Source: CAMFTQ01 sp051881615 (lineage in GTDB: Bacteria; Bacillota; Clostridia; Oscillospirales; Acutalibacteraceae). Taken from it: a stretch of 64,000 nucleotides of DNA. Below are positions 1 to 9,386 of this stretch, piece by piece. The DNA lies in contig JBJEQF010000013.1 of NCBI GenBank assembly GCA_051881615.1, forward strand, positions 89,363-153,362, written 5' to 3'. Each line of letters starts with the position of its first letter. Within the stretch, counting starts at the first letter, position 1. The notes beneath the pieces were generated by a model, which was not told the origin of the DNA, did not search any database, and worked only from the letters and a program-made list of their open reading frames with translations. The translations under genes were made by a program, and so were the position numbers.

Positions 1-979
1 TTATATCCTTAGCCTTTTCGCCTAAAACAAGCTTGAATGCCTTTGTTTCACTGCGGTCGTTAGGGCCTGTGCTTGTGCCGTGTGCGTTGATGTAGATTGT
101 ATCCTCGTCACAAACGCCTGCTTCCTCAAAGGCTGCTCTTACTGCACGTGCAGGACCTTCTGCTGTCGGGTCGGGAGCTGTAATGTGATGAGCGTCACAG
201 CTGTTGCCGTAGCCGCAGATTTCTGCGTAAATCTTTGCACCCCTTGCCTTTGCGTGTTCGTATTCCTCTAATATCATAACGCCTGCGCCCTCGCCCATTA
301 TAAAGCCGTCACGGTTTTTATCAAAGGGTCGGCAGGCAGTTTTCGGGTCGTCATTTGATGAAAGCGCCTTCATATTGCTGAATCCCGCAATAGCAAGCGG
401 AGTAACGGCTGCCTCTGCACCGCCTGTGATAATAGCGTCAGCGTAGCCGTGCTTTATAGCGTGGAAGGCCTCGCCGATTGAGTGCGTACCTGTTGCACAG
501 GCTGTAACTACCGGCAGACAAACGCCCTTTGCGTTAAATCTGATTGCAATAGTACCTGCCGCAATATTGCCGATCATCATAGGAATAAAGAACGGAGAAA
601 CCTTTCTTGCACCGCCCCTGTCCATACCGAGTGTGTTCTCTACAAATGTGTTGATACCGCCGATGCCTGCGCCTACGTAAACGCCGAAGCGCTCAGGCTC
701 GATATTATTTTCAATGCCGCTGTCCTTTACTGCCTGAGTAGCCGCCGCTACTGCATACTGGGTGAAAAGCTCTGTTTTTCTAAGCTCTTTTTTCTCTATA
801 TATAAAGTGGGATCAAAATTTTTAACCTCGCCTGCAATTTTCACCTTAAGATCGTCTGTGTCAAATTTTGTAATATAATCAATTCCGCTTTCGCCGTTTT
901 TGAGTGCTGTCCACATACTCTCTACATCGTTGCCGACAGGTGTGACTGCGCCAAGACCTGTTACTACTACTCTTCTCAT
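1..979 (-). CDS. fabF: 3-oxoacyl-ACP synthase II (KAS II), 3' end cut by window edge
   Basis: Condensing enzyme that elongates acyl-ACP with malonyl-ACP in type II fatty-acid synthesis (cytoplasm). About 326 residues are visible from an ATG at 979; roughly the last 85 residues of the usual ~412 lie outside the window. The N-terminus MRRVVVTGLGAVTPVG is typical of FabF, the active-site Cys is in TACATGT (C161), and the first catalytic His is in NAHGTST (H300). The second His motif is beyond the edge. A purine-rich ribosome site (GGAGAAG) precedes the start. It lies 72 nt after fabG and ends the visible part of the fab operon. Confidence 0.95.
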   Translation of the reverse strand, partial: MRRVVVTGLGAVTPVGNDVESMWTALKNGESGIDYITKFDTDDLKVKIAGEVKNFDPTLYIEKKELRKTELFTQYAVAAATQAVKDSGIENNIEPERFGVYVGAGIGGINTFVENTLGMDRGGARKVSPFFIPMMIGNIAAGTIAIRFNAKGVCLPVVTACATGTHSIGEAFHAIKHGYADAIITGGAEAAVTPLAIAGFSNMKALSSNDDPKTACRPFDKNRDGFIMGEGAGVMILEEYEHAKARGAKIYAEICGYGNSCDAHHITAPDPTAEGPARAVRAAFEEAGVCDEDTIYINAHGTSTGPNDRSETKAFKLVLGEKAKDI

Positions 980-1051
980 TAGACTTCTCCTTTACACTGT
1001 TTGTAAGACAATACCGCACAGCAGTTATATTGTGCGGTGCAAAAAATATAA

Positions 1052-1795
1052 TTACATAGCCATACCGCCGTCAACACGGATAACCTCGCCTGTAATATAA
1101 GACGCCTCGTCAGAAGCTAAAAATGCGATAGCCTTTGCTACGTCCTCAGGCTTGCCCATTTCTCTCATAGGGATAGAATCGGCAATCTGCTTTTTAACCT
1201 TATCTGACAGAACGCTTGTCATATCTGTTGCAATAAAGCCCGGTGCTACTGCGTTGCAGGTGATACCTCTGGGAGCTAATTCCTTTGCAACCGATTTTGT
1301 CAGACCGATAATGCCTGCCTTTGAGCTTGCATAATTTGCCTGACCTGCGTTGCCGTTAAGACCAACAACAGAAGCTACGTTTACAATTCTGCCGCTTCTC
1401 TTTTTCATAAAATGAGAATATGTTGCCTTAATCATATTGTAGGTGCCCTTGAGGTTTACGGCGATTACTGCGTCAAAGTCCGTCTCCTCCATTCGTAATA
1501 CAAGCTTATCCTTTGTGATGCCTGCATTGTTTACAAGAATGTCAACACCGCCGAACTCTTCAATAATTTTCTCTATAGTTGCGTTTACCTGCTCTGATTT
1601 TGAAACATCACAGACATAAACCTCGCACTTTACGCCGAGCTGTTCGATTTTTTCCTTTGTTGCAAGTGCTTCCTCCTCGGGGCCTACATAAGGGATTGCA
1701 ATATTTGCGCCGTTTTGTGCAAGCTTGTATGCAACGGCTGCGCCGATTCCTCTTGAGCCGCCTGTTACAACGGCAGTCTTATTTTCCATTGACAT
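1052..1795 (-). CDS. fabG: 3-oxoacyl-ACP reductase
   Basis: NADPH-dependent reduction of 3-oxoacyl-ACP to 3-hydroxyacyl-ACP, the first reductive step of each elongation cycle. At 247 residues it has the normal family length. The Rossmann motif TGGSRGIG (about 11-18), the NNAG motif, and the catalytic YASSK pair about residue 155 mark a short-chain dehydrogenase. The C-terminus YITGEVIRVDGGMAM is the classic FabG ending. A strong ribosome site (GGAGGAG) precedes the ATG at 1795. It sits 20 nt after fabD in the operon. Confidence 0.96.
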   Translation of the reverse strand: MSMENKTAVVTGGSRGIGAAVAYKLAQNGANIAIPYVGPEEEALATKEKIEQLGVKCEVYVCDVSKSEQVNATIEKIIEEFGGVDILVNNAGITKDKLVLRMEETDFDAVIAVNLKGTYNMIKATYSHFMKKRSGRIVNVASVVGLNGNAGQANYASSKAGIIGLTKSVAKELAPRGITCNAVAPGFIATDMTSVLSDKVKKQIADSIPMREMGKPEDVAKAIAFLASDEASYITGEVIRVDGGMAM

Positions 1796-1815
1796 AATGT
1801 TCTCCTCCGTTTTAA

Positions 1816-2718
1816 TCAGATTTCAAGTGCGTCAAGGTCTGCTTTATTTTCAACCTTAACAGCCGTTACATTCTCGTTGATTTTCTTTATAAGTCCCACA
1901 AGCGTTTTGCCTACTCCTACCTCGATAAACGTATCTACGCCCTGCTCGATAAGGTTTTCGACAGTTTTCTGCCACCTTACGGGGTTTTCAACCTGTTTTG
2001 TCAAAAGCTCTTTCATATCTCCGCTGTAAGGCTCTGCCGTATAGTTTGCGTAAACAGGGATTTCAGGCTCTGAAAGCTCTACATTTTCAAGATATTCCGA
2101 CAGTCCCTTTGCAGCCTCGCTCATAAACGGTGAGTGGAAAGCTCCGCTTACTGCAAGCTGCTTTGCTCTGCCCTTGGCTTCCTTAACTGCGTCTAAAAGT
2201 GCTGGGATATTTTCTTCCTTTGTTGCTACAACCGTCTGTGCAGGACTGTTGTAGTTTACAGGGTATGTATAGTCAAATTTACCGCAGATTTCTTCTACCT
2301 GTTCTGCTGTCAGCTTCATAACAGCTGCCATTGCGCCCTTATTCTTATTTGCGGCATCGTCCATAAGCTCTGCTCGTTTGCACACAAGCTTGAATGCTTC
2401 TTCATAAGAAAGCATACCGCTAAAGCCGGCAGCTGCAATCTCTCCCAGAGAAAAGCCAGCCACAAAATCAGGCTTTATGCCCTTTTCGGCAACAGCCGCC
2501 GCTGCCGCCAAATCTGCCGTAAATACACAGGGCTGAGTGTTTATTGTCTGTGAAAGCTCCTCTATACTGCCCTCAAAGCACTGAGCAGACGTACCCTCAC
2601 GCAAGCTGTCAGCCATATCAAAAACTGCCTTTGCCGCAGGCGAGCAGTCGTAAAGCTCCTTGCCCATTCCTGTGTACTGTGCGCCCTGTCCCGAGAAAAC
2701 TAATGCTATTTTACCCAT
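1816..2718 (-). CDS. fabD: malonyl-CoA:ACP transacylase
   Basis: Transfers malonyl from CoA to acyl carrier protein, supplying the extender unit for FabH and FabF. The 300 residues match the family length. Seen motifs are GQGAQYTGMG near the N-terminus, the nucleophile elbow GFSLGE (S90), and GAFHSPFM carrying the catalytic His near residue 198. The start overlaps the end of fabK by 13 nt, which suggests translational coupling. The carrier protein itself is not encoded in the window. Confidence 0.96.
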   Translation of the reverse strand: MGKIALVFSGQGAQYTGMGKELYDCSPAAKAVFDMADSLREGTSAQCFEGSIEELSQTINTQPCVFTADLAAAAAVAEKGIKPDFVAGFSLGEIAAAGFSGMLSYEEAFKLVCKRAELMDDAANKNKGAMAAVMKLTAEQVEEICGKFDYTYPVNYNSPAQTVVATKEENIPALLDAVKEAKGRAKQLAVSGAFHSPFMSEAAKGLSEYLENVELSEPEIPVYANYTAEPYSGDMKELLTKQVENPVRWQKTVENLIEQGVDTFIEVGVGKTLVGLIKKINENVTAVKVENKADLDALEI

Positions 2719-3656
2719 TTTGTCGCACCGCCTAACACTTCTTCTGCCTTTGTGAACAGATCAACAATAATATCTCTTGCAGGCTCTTCCTTTTTAACCA
2801 TAGAGGCTACCTGTCCTGCAAGCACACAGCCGTCAGATACGTTGCCCTCACGTGCCGCAAGTCTGAGCTTGCCTGCGCCCATTTGTTCAAGGGTTTCATC
2901 GTCAAAGTTAGTTCTGTCATACTCAGCCTTCTGATATTCTCTTACGAAAGAGTTTTTAATTGAACGAACAGGGTGACCTAAACGCTTGCCTGTTACAACT
3001 GTGTCAATATCCTTTGCCTTAATAATCTTATCCTTATATTCCTGAGCGATAGTACATTCATTTGCAACAAGGAAGCGTGTGCCTACCTGAATGCCTACTG
3101 CGCCAAGCATAAATGCCGCCGCAACCTGTCTGCCGTCTGCAATACCGCCTGCGGCAATTACAGGGATAGATACAGCGTCAACCACCTGCGGAACAAGTGC
3201 CATTGTGGTGAGATCGCCGACGTGACCGCCGCTTTCGCCGCCCTCTGCAATTACTGCAAAAGCACCGAGCTTTTCCATTCTCTTTGCAAGTGCGACTGAC
3301 GGAACAACAGGGATAACCTTGATTCCTGCTTCAAGCCACTTTTCCATATATTTACCGGGGTTGCCGGCACCTGTTGTTACTATTTTTATGCCCTCTTCCA
3401 CAACAACGTCTGCTACCTCATCGGCAAAAGGGCTCATAAGCATAATATTTACGCCGAAAGGCTTGTCCGTTAATTCCTTTGCTTTTCTGATTTCTTCTCT
3501 TAATTGTTCTCCGTTTGAGTTCATAGCGGCGATAAGTCCCAAGCCGCCTGCATTTGAAACGCCTGCCGCAAGAGATGCGTCAGCTACCCATGCCATACCG
3601 CCCTGAAAAATAGGAAATTCAAGACCTAAGCTTTGATCGATAACAGTTGAAATCAT
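2706..3656 (-). CDS. fabK: enoyl-ACP reductase II (FMN-dependent)
   Basis: Final reductive step of fatty-acid elongation using the FabK flavoprotein rather than FabI. About 316 residues in the nitronate-monooxygenase/FabK fold; the FMN- and substrate-loop motifs GGESGGHVGD and VIAAGGIADGRQVAAA are clear. The frame stays open to 3740, but the ATG at 3656 (MISTVIDQ) is preferred because AAAGGAG lies just upstream and the family begins here. It is 26 nt after fabH and overlaps fabD. FabK is the expected enzyme in many Clostridia and predicts low sensitivity to FabI inhibitors such as triclosan (family knowledge). Confidence 0.93.
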   Translation of the reverse strand: MISTVIDQSLGLEFPIFQGGMAWVADASLAAGVSNAGGLGLIAAMNSNGEQLREEIRKAKELTDKPFGVNIMLMSPFADEVADVVVEEGIKIVTTGAGNPGKYMEKWLEAGIKVIPVVPSVALAKRMEKLGAFAVIAEGGESGGHVGDLTTMALVPQVVDAVSIPVIAAGGIADGRQVAAAFMLGAVGIQVGTRFLVANECTIAQEYKDKIIKAKDIDTVVTGKRLGHPVRSIKNSFVREYQKAEYDRTNFDDETLEQMGAGKLRLAAREGNVSDGCVLAGQVASMVKKEEPARDIIVDLFTKAEEVLGGATKWVK

Positions 3657-3682
3657 ATGTATATCTCCTTTAACCTTATAAA

Positions 3683-4645
3683 TTACTTGCCCCAGCGTAT
3701 AACACAGCTGCCTGTTGTCAGACCGCCGCCAAACGCACACATAGCAATTATATCGCCCTTTTTGAATTTGCCTGCCTTGTTTGCCTCGTCAAGCACTATC
3801 GGCATACAGCCGGCTGACGTGTTGCCGTAATTCTGAATGTTGCAAAGATAATTTTCACGAGGAACAGCGCCGAGTCTTTCGGCGGCTGCGTCAATAATTC
3901 TTAAATTAGCCTGATGAGGTACAACGTAGGTTACGTCCTCCATTGTAAGACCTGCGTCCTTTACAGCCTTGCGGATACCGCGAACCATTGAGGTTACTGC
4001 GAACTTATAAACCTCGTTGCCGTTCATATGGATATGAGGTTTTTCCGACTCGTGCTTAAAAAACGGAGAGCAGTTTTCACCGTGAGGTGCATACAGAACG
4101 TCGGGATTGCCCTTTGCCGTTGTATGAATTGAAAGCAAATCATCGCCTTCGCCTAAAACAACTGCGCCACCGCCGTCACCGAACAGTACGCAGGTTGAGC
4201 GATCCTCCCAGTTTGTGATATTGGAAAGGTTTTCAAAGCCTACAACAAGAACCTTTTTCACCTTACCGCTTGAGAAGAAGGAATCTGCGACATCAAGCGC
4301 ATAAACAAACCCCGAGCAAGCGGCGTTTACGTCAAAGGCAGGGCATCCTGCGCCGATTTTGCTTTGAATAACACAAGCCTGACTCGGAGTGATATATTCA
4401 CCTCTTAATGTTGCGCAGATGATAAGGTCAAGCTCCTTGGGGTCAACCTTTGCCTCGTCAAGAGCTTTTAATGAGGCTTCAACGGTGAGGTCGGTAATAG
4501 TTTCGGTTGTGCAGATACGGCGCTGTTGAATTCCTGTTCTGGTGCGAATCCATTCATCGCTTGTATCAACAATTTTCGACATTTCGTCATTTGTCATGGC
4601 GTACTCAGGCACTGCCATACCTGTTCCCAGAATTGTAAAGCTCAT
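3683..4645 (-). CDS. fabH: 3-oxoacyl-ACP synthase III
   Basis: Starts fatty-acid synthesis by condensing acyl-CoA with malonyl-ACP. 320 residues from the ATG at 4645 (MSFTILGTG), which is preceded by CGGAGG; the frame extends further upstream but without support. The Cys-His-Asn triad is visible: AACSGF (C110), VPHQANLRI, and NYGNTSAG. It is the first gene of the operon fabH-fabK-fabD-fabG-fabF. In many Firmicutes acpP follows fabH; here fabK follows directly after 26 nt. Confidence 0.95.
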   Translation of the reverse strand: MSFTILGTGMAVPEYAMTNDEMSKIVDTSDEWIRTRTGIQQRRICTTETITDLTVEASLKALDEAKVDPKELDLIICATLRGEYITPSQACVIQSKIGAGCPAFDVNAACSGFVYALDVADSFFSSGKVKKVLVVGFENLSNITNWEDRSTCVLFGDGGGAVVLGEGDDLLSIHTTAKGNPDVLYAPHGENCSPFFKHESEKPHIHMNGNEVYKFAVTSMVRGIRKAVKDAGLTMEDVTYVVPHQANLRIIDAAAERLGAVPRENYLCNIQNYGNTSAGCMPIVLDEANKAGKFKKGDIIAMCAFGGGLTTGSCVIRWGK

Positions 4646-4756
4646 CTTAATCCTCCGTTTTTCTATTCTTTTTTTAAAACGTATTGTCTTTTTGTAAGTC
4701 CGAGCCTTGGCTAAACAGCACAAGACCACAGGCAATGCGGAAAATATGCAGGCAAG

Positions 4757-4790
4757 CCGTACACTTAATTTATAAATGCCGATTGTACGG
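4757..4790 (-). promoter_or_regulatory. inverted repeat in the fabH leader
   Basis: CCGTACA at 4757-4763 pairs with TGTACGG at 4784-4790 across 20 nt. It lies in the predicted 5' leader of the fab transcript, between the promoter at 4827-4855 and the fabH start. It could be an operator or an RNA stem. No named motif was recognised. Confidence 0.3.
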
Positions 4791-4826
4791 TATTGGCTAT
4801 ACTACCGCCATTGTCTTAACATTGTA

Positions 4827-4855
4827 ATTTTACCCTAATTAAGGAGTAAAGTCAA
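4827..4855 (-). promoter_or_regulatory. sigma-A promoter of the fab operon, with overlapping palindrome
   Basis: On the minus strand TTGACT (-35) and TAAAAT (-10) are separated by 17 nt, about 180 nt upstream of fabH. The spacer and both hexamer edges form an imperfect palindrome with arms TTTACTCC and GGGTAAA around TTAATTA, a plausible operator for a lipid-synthesis repressor of the FapR/FabT kind. That assignment is inference; the sequence does not match the consensus of either repressor that I know. From 4856 to about 5006 the DNA is AT-rich with no gene or further signal seen. Confidence 0.65.
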
Positions 4856-5006
4856 CCGAAACATGACAATTTATGGCGATAGTTATCAAAAAGAATAAAG
4901 GCTATGCTGTTTTTATACTTTATATCTGCTGTTAAATAATTGCGCATTACAAATTTAATTTACATTAAATAACATTGCATATTCAATATACATCTCAGAC
5001 ACAGCT

Positions 5007-5040
5007 ATAAAAAAGCCTGCCCGTATGCCTTGGGCAAGCC
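5007..5040 (-). terminator. intrinsic terminator of the BofC-like gene
   Basis: Minus-strand hairpin GCTTGCCC / GGGCAGGC (5032-5039 with 5015-5022, one G-U pair) followed by six U residues. It lies 17 nt past the stop at 5057. Confidence 0.8.
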
Positions 5041-5056
5041 TCTTAAGATAAGCCAA

Positions 5057-5365
5057 TCAACTGCAAAAATCCTCAAGCAGTCTTCTTTTATTATTTTCTC
5101 CCACAACCTTTATTCCTTTTTCAAGCTGTTTTCTGTCGCTTTCAGGCAAAACGCTTACGGCGGAATCCTCTATAATTTGTGACGCTCCGCTGTATTTATC
5201 GTAAACTACAATTTTATCATTTTCGCTTTTAAGTATATAAACAGGCTCTGTTGCAGGCACTGTATTCTCTGCCTGTTTGCCGTCCTCTAAGGCAGGCGTT
5301 AACGCAAGAGTAATCACAAGACATACAGACACAACTATTATTGTAAAAATTATCATTTTTTTCAA
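5057..5365 (-). CDS. small membrane-anchored protein with BofC C-terminal-like domain
   Basis: 102 residues: an N-terminal hydrophobic anchor or signal segment (about 4-24) followed by a short extracytoplasmic domain. The pattern YILKSENDKIVVYDKYS, then SVLPESDRKQLEKGIKV and the ending RRLLEDFCS resembles the BofC C-terminal domain, which in Bacillus belongs to a forespore protein that controls SpoIVB signalling. Here the N-terminal BofC domain is missing, so only the fold is suggested, not the role. It is divergent from the penicillin-binding protein gene and has its own terminator. Confidence 0.7.
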   Translation of the reverse strand: MKKMIIFTIIVVSVCLVITLALTPALEDGKQAENTVPATEPVYILKSENDKIVVYDKYSGASQIIEDSAVSVLPESDRKQLEKGIKVVGENNKRRLLEDFCS

Positions 5366-5531
5366 AAGAACTCTCCCTTTCGCAGTAAGGTGGATGCGGT
5401 TTTGCCTATATTATCTGCCAAAGGCTGACAATTATACACGTGCAAAAGACGCAAAACGGACGAAATAATAAAAAAATTTGCATAAAAATTGCATTAAAAC
5501 TGAAAAAGGGATTTATTTTTCTGAATAATAG

Positions 5532-5540
5532 TGGTATAAT
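5532..5540 (+). promoter_or_regulatory. extended -10 promoter upstream of the penicillin-binding protein
   Basis: TGGTATAAT is an extended -10 element with perfect TATAAT at 5535-5540; no good -35 is seen 16-18 nt upstream. Predicted transcription start is about 58 nt before the ATG at 5605. Confidence 0.55.
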
Positions 5541-5604
5541 CATCTTAATCATATGCTTGTAATTCATAGTTTTATTTATTTTTGAAATTACGGGAGGTCG
5601 GAAA

Positions 5605-7965
5605 ATGAGGAAAACCGACATAAGCAAATTCACCGATAAAAATGAAAGCAACGGCTTAAACAGCACCAAAGCCACGCAAAGCACCGTAAAAACTGCTCTT
5701 AAGCTGACAGGTAAGGCGATTGCCACCGTATTTGCAGTATTGTTCAGTGCTTTCATTATCGTTGCAATCTCAATGATGATTTATATTTTCTCTATTGCAA
5801 GCGAGCCGACAGGCATTGACCTTCACGCAAGGGCGCTGAACCTTTCGAGCCATATTTACTGCGAAAACCCCGAAACAGGCAAATTTGAAGAAACACAGTC
5901 GCTCTACGGACTTGAAAACCGTGTGTGGGTGGACTACGCTTCAATGCCAAAGGCTATGAAGGACGCTATTGTCGCTATTGAGGACAAGCGTTTTTACGAC
6001 CACCATGGCGTTGACTGGGTACGTACAGGCGGCGCTATTCTGAACTTAGCCTCGGGCGAAGGAATGTACGGCGGTTCAACTATTACACAGCAGCTTATCA
6101 AAAACATCACAGATGATGACGAGGTAAGCCTTACAAGAAAGCTCAGAGAAATTTTCAGAGCGCTTAACATCGAGCGTGAATACACAAAGGACGAAATCCT
6201 CGAGGCATACTTAAACGTTGTAAACTTCGGCAATAATTGTCAGGGTGTAGAGGCTGCCTCTCAGCTTTATTTTGACAAGAGCATAAGCGAATGCTCCGTA
6301 GCCGAATGTGCGGCTATTGCAGGCATTACTCAGAACCCGTCATTGTGGAATCCGCTTATTTACCCCGAAAACAACAAAATCAGACGTGAAACTGTACTAA
6401 AGGCTATGTACGATCAAGAAAAGCTTACTAAAGCCGAGTATGACGCGGCGCTTGCAGAGTCTGAAAAAATGACGTTTGTAGGCTTTACTTATGATGACGA
6501 TGAGGACGACGAGGATACATCAAACGTGCAGAGCTGGTACATTGACAACCTTTATGACCAGCTTGTAAGAGATTTGTCTGTTTATTACAATATTTCAGCC
6601 TCGGCGGCTTCCGACAAGCTTTTGACAGAGGGACTTAACATCTACTGTGCAGTTGACCTTGAAGCTCAGGAGATTATGGAAAAGGCGGCTCTTGAGGTTG
6701 ACGCTGACGAGGATTTACAGATAGGTATGAGTATGGTTGATATGAAGGGCAGAATCTTAGCCACTGTCGGCAGTACTCAGAAAAAGGACGGAAACCTTTT
6801 GTGGAGCCGTGCGACTGACTCTGTATTACAGCCGGGTTCTTCTATCAAGCCATTGTTTGTTTATCCGTACAATATAAATTCGGGCGAAATCCACTATTCC
6901 TCTTATATTGAGGATAAACCGCTTGACAACTGGTTTGCTGACGGAAGCGCAGGCCCTAACAACTTCTACGAAGGCACAAAGGGTGAGCTTATGGTTCCCG
7001 ACGCTATCGAATGGTCGTCAAACTGCACAGCCGTACAGCTTATGAACATAATGGGACCACGTGCCGCATACGATCAGGCTGTTACGCTTATGGGCTTTTC
7101 ACACCTTGATCCCGAACAGGACTCTGTAAACACAGGCGGTCTGTCAATCGGCGGTCTTTACGGCGGTGTAACGGTTCAGGAAATGGCGGCGGCTTACTGC
7201 TATGTGGGCAACGGCGGAAGATATTACAGACCGTACACCTATTACTATGTTACCGACTCTAACGACAAGGTAATTCTTGATAACCGTGACGCAATTCCTA
7301 AGCAGGCATACACACCTGAAACTGCGGCAATTATGAACAGACTTCTTCACTACAATATAGAGTACCCCGACCCACACACAAGAGCGTATTATTCAAGAGT
7401 TGACGGTTGGGATATTGTCGGCAAAACAGGTACTACCGATAAGGACAAGGACTCGTGGTTCTGCGGCGTTTCACCGTACTGCTCACTTGCGATATGGACA
7501 GGCTTTGACCATCCGCAGTCTATTTCATATTCTGCACAGGCAACAGCTCCCAAAACCTTCAGCAAGGTTATGGGACAGTACCTTGAAAATAAAGAGAAAA
7601 AGGACTTCGTGTTCCCCGAATCCATTATAGAAGAGGAATACTGTGTATATTCGGGACTGCTTGCCACATCTCACTGTACCGATACAAAGACAGGCTATTA
7701 CACCGAAAGCAATATGCCCGACTACTGCTACGGCGGCCACGGCTCAGGCTCTGACGAGGAGGACGAAACATCAGAGGGCGAAACCTCACCGGAAAACAGC
7801 GATCCGTCAGGCACTGACGAGGGTGCAACTACTGACGGCAGTACGCCTTCAGGCGATGAAAATGATCCTTCTCAGCCGACAACAACCGAGGGCGAGGGCA
7901 ACGGTGAAGCTACAGAGCCTTCTCAGAGTGAGGAACACAGCAGTGAAGCTCCTGCAAACGTATAA
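5605..7965 (+). CDS. class A penicillin-binding protein (glycosyltransferase GT51 + transpeptidase)
   Basis: Bifunctional cell-wall synthase that polymerises glycan strands and cross-links peptides on the outer face of the membrane. 786 residues: short cytoplasmic tail, one membrane segment (about 40-63), GT51 domain with EDKRFYDHHGVD (catalytic E126) and GGSTITQQLIKN, then a transpeptidase domain with SSIK (nucleophile about S412), SSN (about 470) and KTGT (about 605). The last ~70 residues form an acidic Ser/Thr/Glu/Asp-rich tail typical of surface-exposed linkers in Clostridia. The ATG follows GGGAGG. hom begins 65 nt downstream. Confidence 0.93.
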   Translation: MRKTDISKFTDKNESNGLNSTKATQSTVKTALKLTGKAIATVFAVLFSAFIIVAISMMIYIFSIASEPTGIDLHARALNLSSHIYCENPETGKFEETQSLYGLENRVWVDYASMPKAMKDAIVAIEDKRFYDHHGVDWVRTGGAILNLASGEGMYGGSTITQQLIKNITDDDEVSLTRKLREIFRALNIEREYTKDEILEAYLNVVNFGNNCQGVEAASQLYFDKSISECSVAECAAIAGITQNPSLWNPLIYPENNKIRRETVLKAMYDQEKLTKAEYDAALAESEKMTFVGFTYDDDEDDEDTSNVQSWYIDNLYDQLVRDLSVYYNISASAASDKLLTEGLNIYCAVDLEAQEIMEKAALEVDADEDLQIGMSMVDMKGRILATVGSTQKKDGNLLWSRATDSVLQPGSSIKPLFVYPYNINSGEIHYSSYIEDKPLDNWFADGSAGPNNFYEGTKGELMVPDAIEWSSNCTAVQLMNIMGPRAAYDQAVTLMGFSHLDPEQDSVNTGGLSIGGLYGGVTVQEMAAAYCYVGNGGRYYRPYTYYYVTDSNDKVILDNRDAIPKQAYTPETAAIMNRLLHYNIEYPDPHTRAYYSRVDGWDIVGKTGTTDKDKDSWFCGVSPYCSLAIWTGFDHPQSISYSAQATAPKTFSKVMGQYLENKEKKDFVFPESIIEEEYCVYSGLLATSHCTDTKTGYYTESNMPDYCYGGHGSGSDEEDETSEGETSPENSDPSGTDEGATTDGSTPSGDENDPSQPTTTEGEGNGEATEPSQSEEHSSEAPANV

Positions 7966-8030
7966 ACGATTTGACAAATTACAGCAAAAGCTGTTTAATA
8001 TATCCATATATTTTGAAAGGAAGATTAAAT

Positions 8031-9272
8031 ATGGTATCAATAGCAATTATGGGGCACGGTGTTGTAGGCTCGGGTGTTGCTGAAATTATCACAACACACA
8101 AAAACAAGCTCTACACAAGCATCGGAGAAGAGGTTTATATCAAGCGTATTCTTGATTTAAGAGAATTTCCCGACAGCCCGCTTGCAGATAGATTTACTAA
8201 AAACTTTGAGGATATTATAAACGACAGAGAAATCAGAATTGTTGTTGAGGTTATGGGCGGAATAAATCCCGCTTACGACTTTGTTAAACGCTCGCTCAAG
8301 GCAGGCAAAAGCGTAGTAACCTCTAACAAGGAGCTTGTAGCCGCTAAGGGTGCAGAGCTTTTGCAGATTGCAAAAGACAACAACGCAAACTTCCTTTTTG
8401 AGGCAAGCGTAGGCGGCGGTATTCCGATTATCCGCCCTATGAGCCAGTGCCTTGTTGCAAATATTGTTGACGAGATTGCCGGTATTTTAAACGGCACAAC
8501 CAACTTTATCCTTACAAAGATGATTGACGAGGGTATGGATTTTGACACAGCTCTTAAGCTTGCGCAGGAGTTAGGCTATGCCGAGAGAAATCCCGAGGCA
8601 GACGTTGAGGGACACGACGCTTGCAGAAAAATCTGTATTCTTGCTTCTCTTGCATTCGGCAAGCACGTGTACCCCGAGTACGTTCACACAGAGGGCATTA
8701 CAAAAATCACCTTAAAGGACGTTAAATATGCGGCTGCGTGGGGCGGTGTAATTAAGCTCATCGGCAAGGTTAAGATGCTCGAAAACGGCAAGATGGATAT
8801 TCTGGTAGCACCGATGTTTGTTCCCTGCAAGAGCCAGCTTGCAAATATTGACGATGTATTCAACGGTATTATGGTAAGGGGCGACTGCACAGGCGACGTT
8901 GTATTTTACGGCAAGGGTGCAGGCAAGCTGCCAACAGCAAGCGCAGTAGTAGCAGACGTTATCGACTGCTGCAAGCACCTAAAGACAAGAAAATATCTGT
9001 TCTGGACAGACGGCGACGGCTCAAGCGTTATTGATTACAAGGATTCTGTTTCAGCATTTTATGTGCGTGTAAAGGCAGACGATAAAAATGCAGCTTTGCA
9101 AAATGCAAAGGAGCTTTTCGGCAATATTTCACCAATCGCTTTAGACGAGTACGAGGGCGAAAGCGCATTTGTAACAGAGCCTTTGAAGTATTCTGACGCT
9201 GAAAATTATGCAAAGGCACTCTCTGACAAGGGCTTTGAAACGCTCTCTATGCTCAGAGTAGGCGACCTGTAA
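8031..9272 (+). CDS. hom: homoserine dehydrogenase
   Basis: Reduces aspartate semialdehyde to homoserine, the branch to threonine and methionine. 413 residues from the ATG at 8031 (MVSIAIMGHGVVGSGV), preceded by GAAAGGAAG; the frame is open 60 nt further up without a ribosome site. It shows the N-terminal Rossmann glycine motif GHGVVGSG, the family signature NGTTNFILTKM, and a C-terminal region long enough for an ACT-like regulatory domain. Aspartokinase lies 222 nt downstream with its own promoter, so the two pathway genes are neighbours but need not be one transcript. Confidence 0.94.
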   Translation: MVSIAIMGHGVVGSGVAEIITTHKNKLYTSIGEEVYIKRILDLREFPDSPLADRFTKNFEDIINDREIRIVVEVMGGINPAYDFVKRSLKAGKSVVTSNKELVAAKGAELLQIAKDNNANFLFEASVGGGIPIIRPMSQCLVANIVDEIAGILNGTTNFILTKMIDEGMDFDTALKLAQELGYAERNPEADVEGHDACRKICILASLAFGKHVYPEYVHTEGITKITLKDVKYAAAWGGVIKLIGKVKMLENGKMDILVAPMFVPCKSQLANIDDVFNGIMVRGDCTGDVVFYGKGAGKLPTASAVVADVIDCCKHLKTRKYLFWTDGDGSSVIDYKDSVSAFYVRVKADDKNAALQNAKELFGNISPIALDEYEGESAFVTEPLKYSDAENYAKALSDKGFETLSMLRVGDL

Positions 9273-9386
9273 TAAGAAAAAATTGCAAATTTGAATTATA
9301 AATTGTGCGTTATAGCCATAAATATTCTGATGAATACAACAAAATTGCAGTTTTTTGAAAGAAATTTTTAAAAGATTGCAAAAATG

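Noticed and set aside
3654..3673. The fabK ribosome site, spacer and ATG are identical to a common expression-vector sequence (AAGGAGATATACATATG).
   Set aside because: The surrounding operon is continuous and natural; a 17-nt AT-rich match to a good ribosome site is best seen as coincidence, not vector contamination.
5994..7740. Several minus-strand frames inside the penicillin-binding protein gene.
   Set aside because: All are antisense to a gene with complete catalytic motifs and lack ribosome sites.
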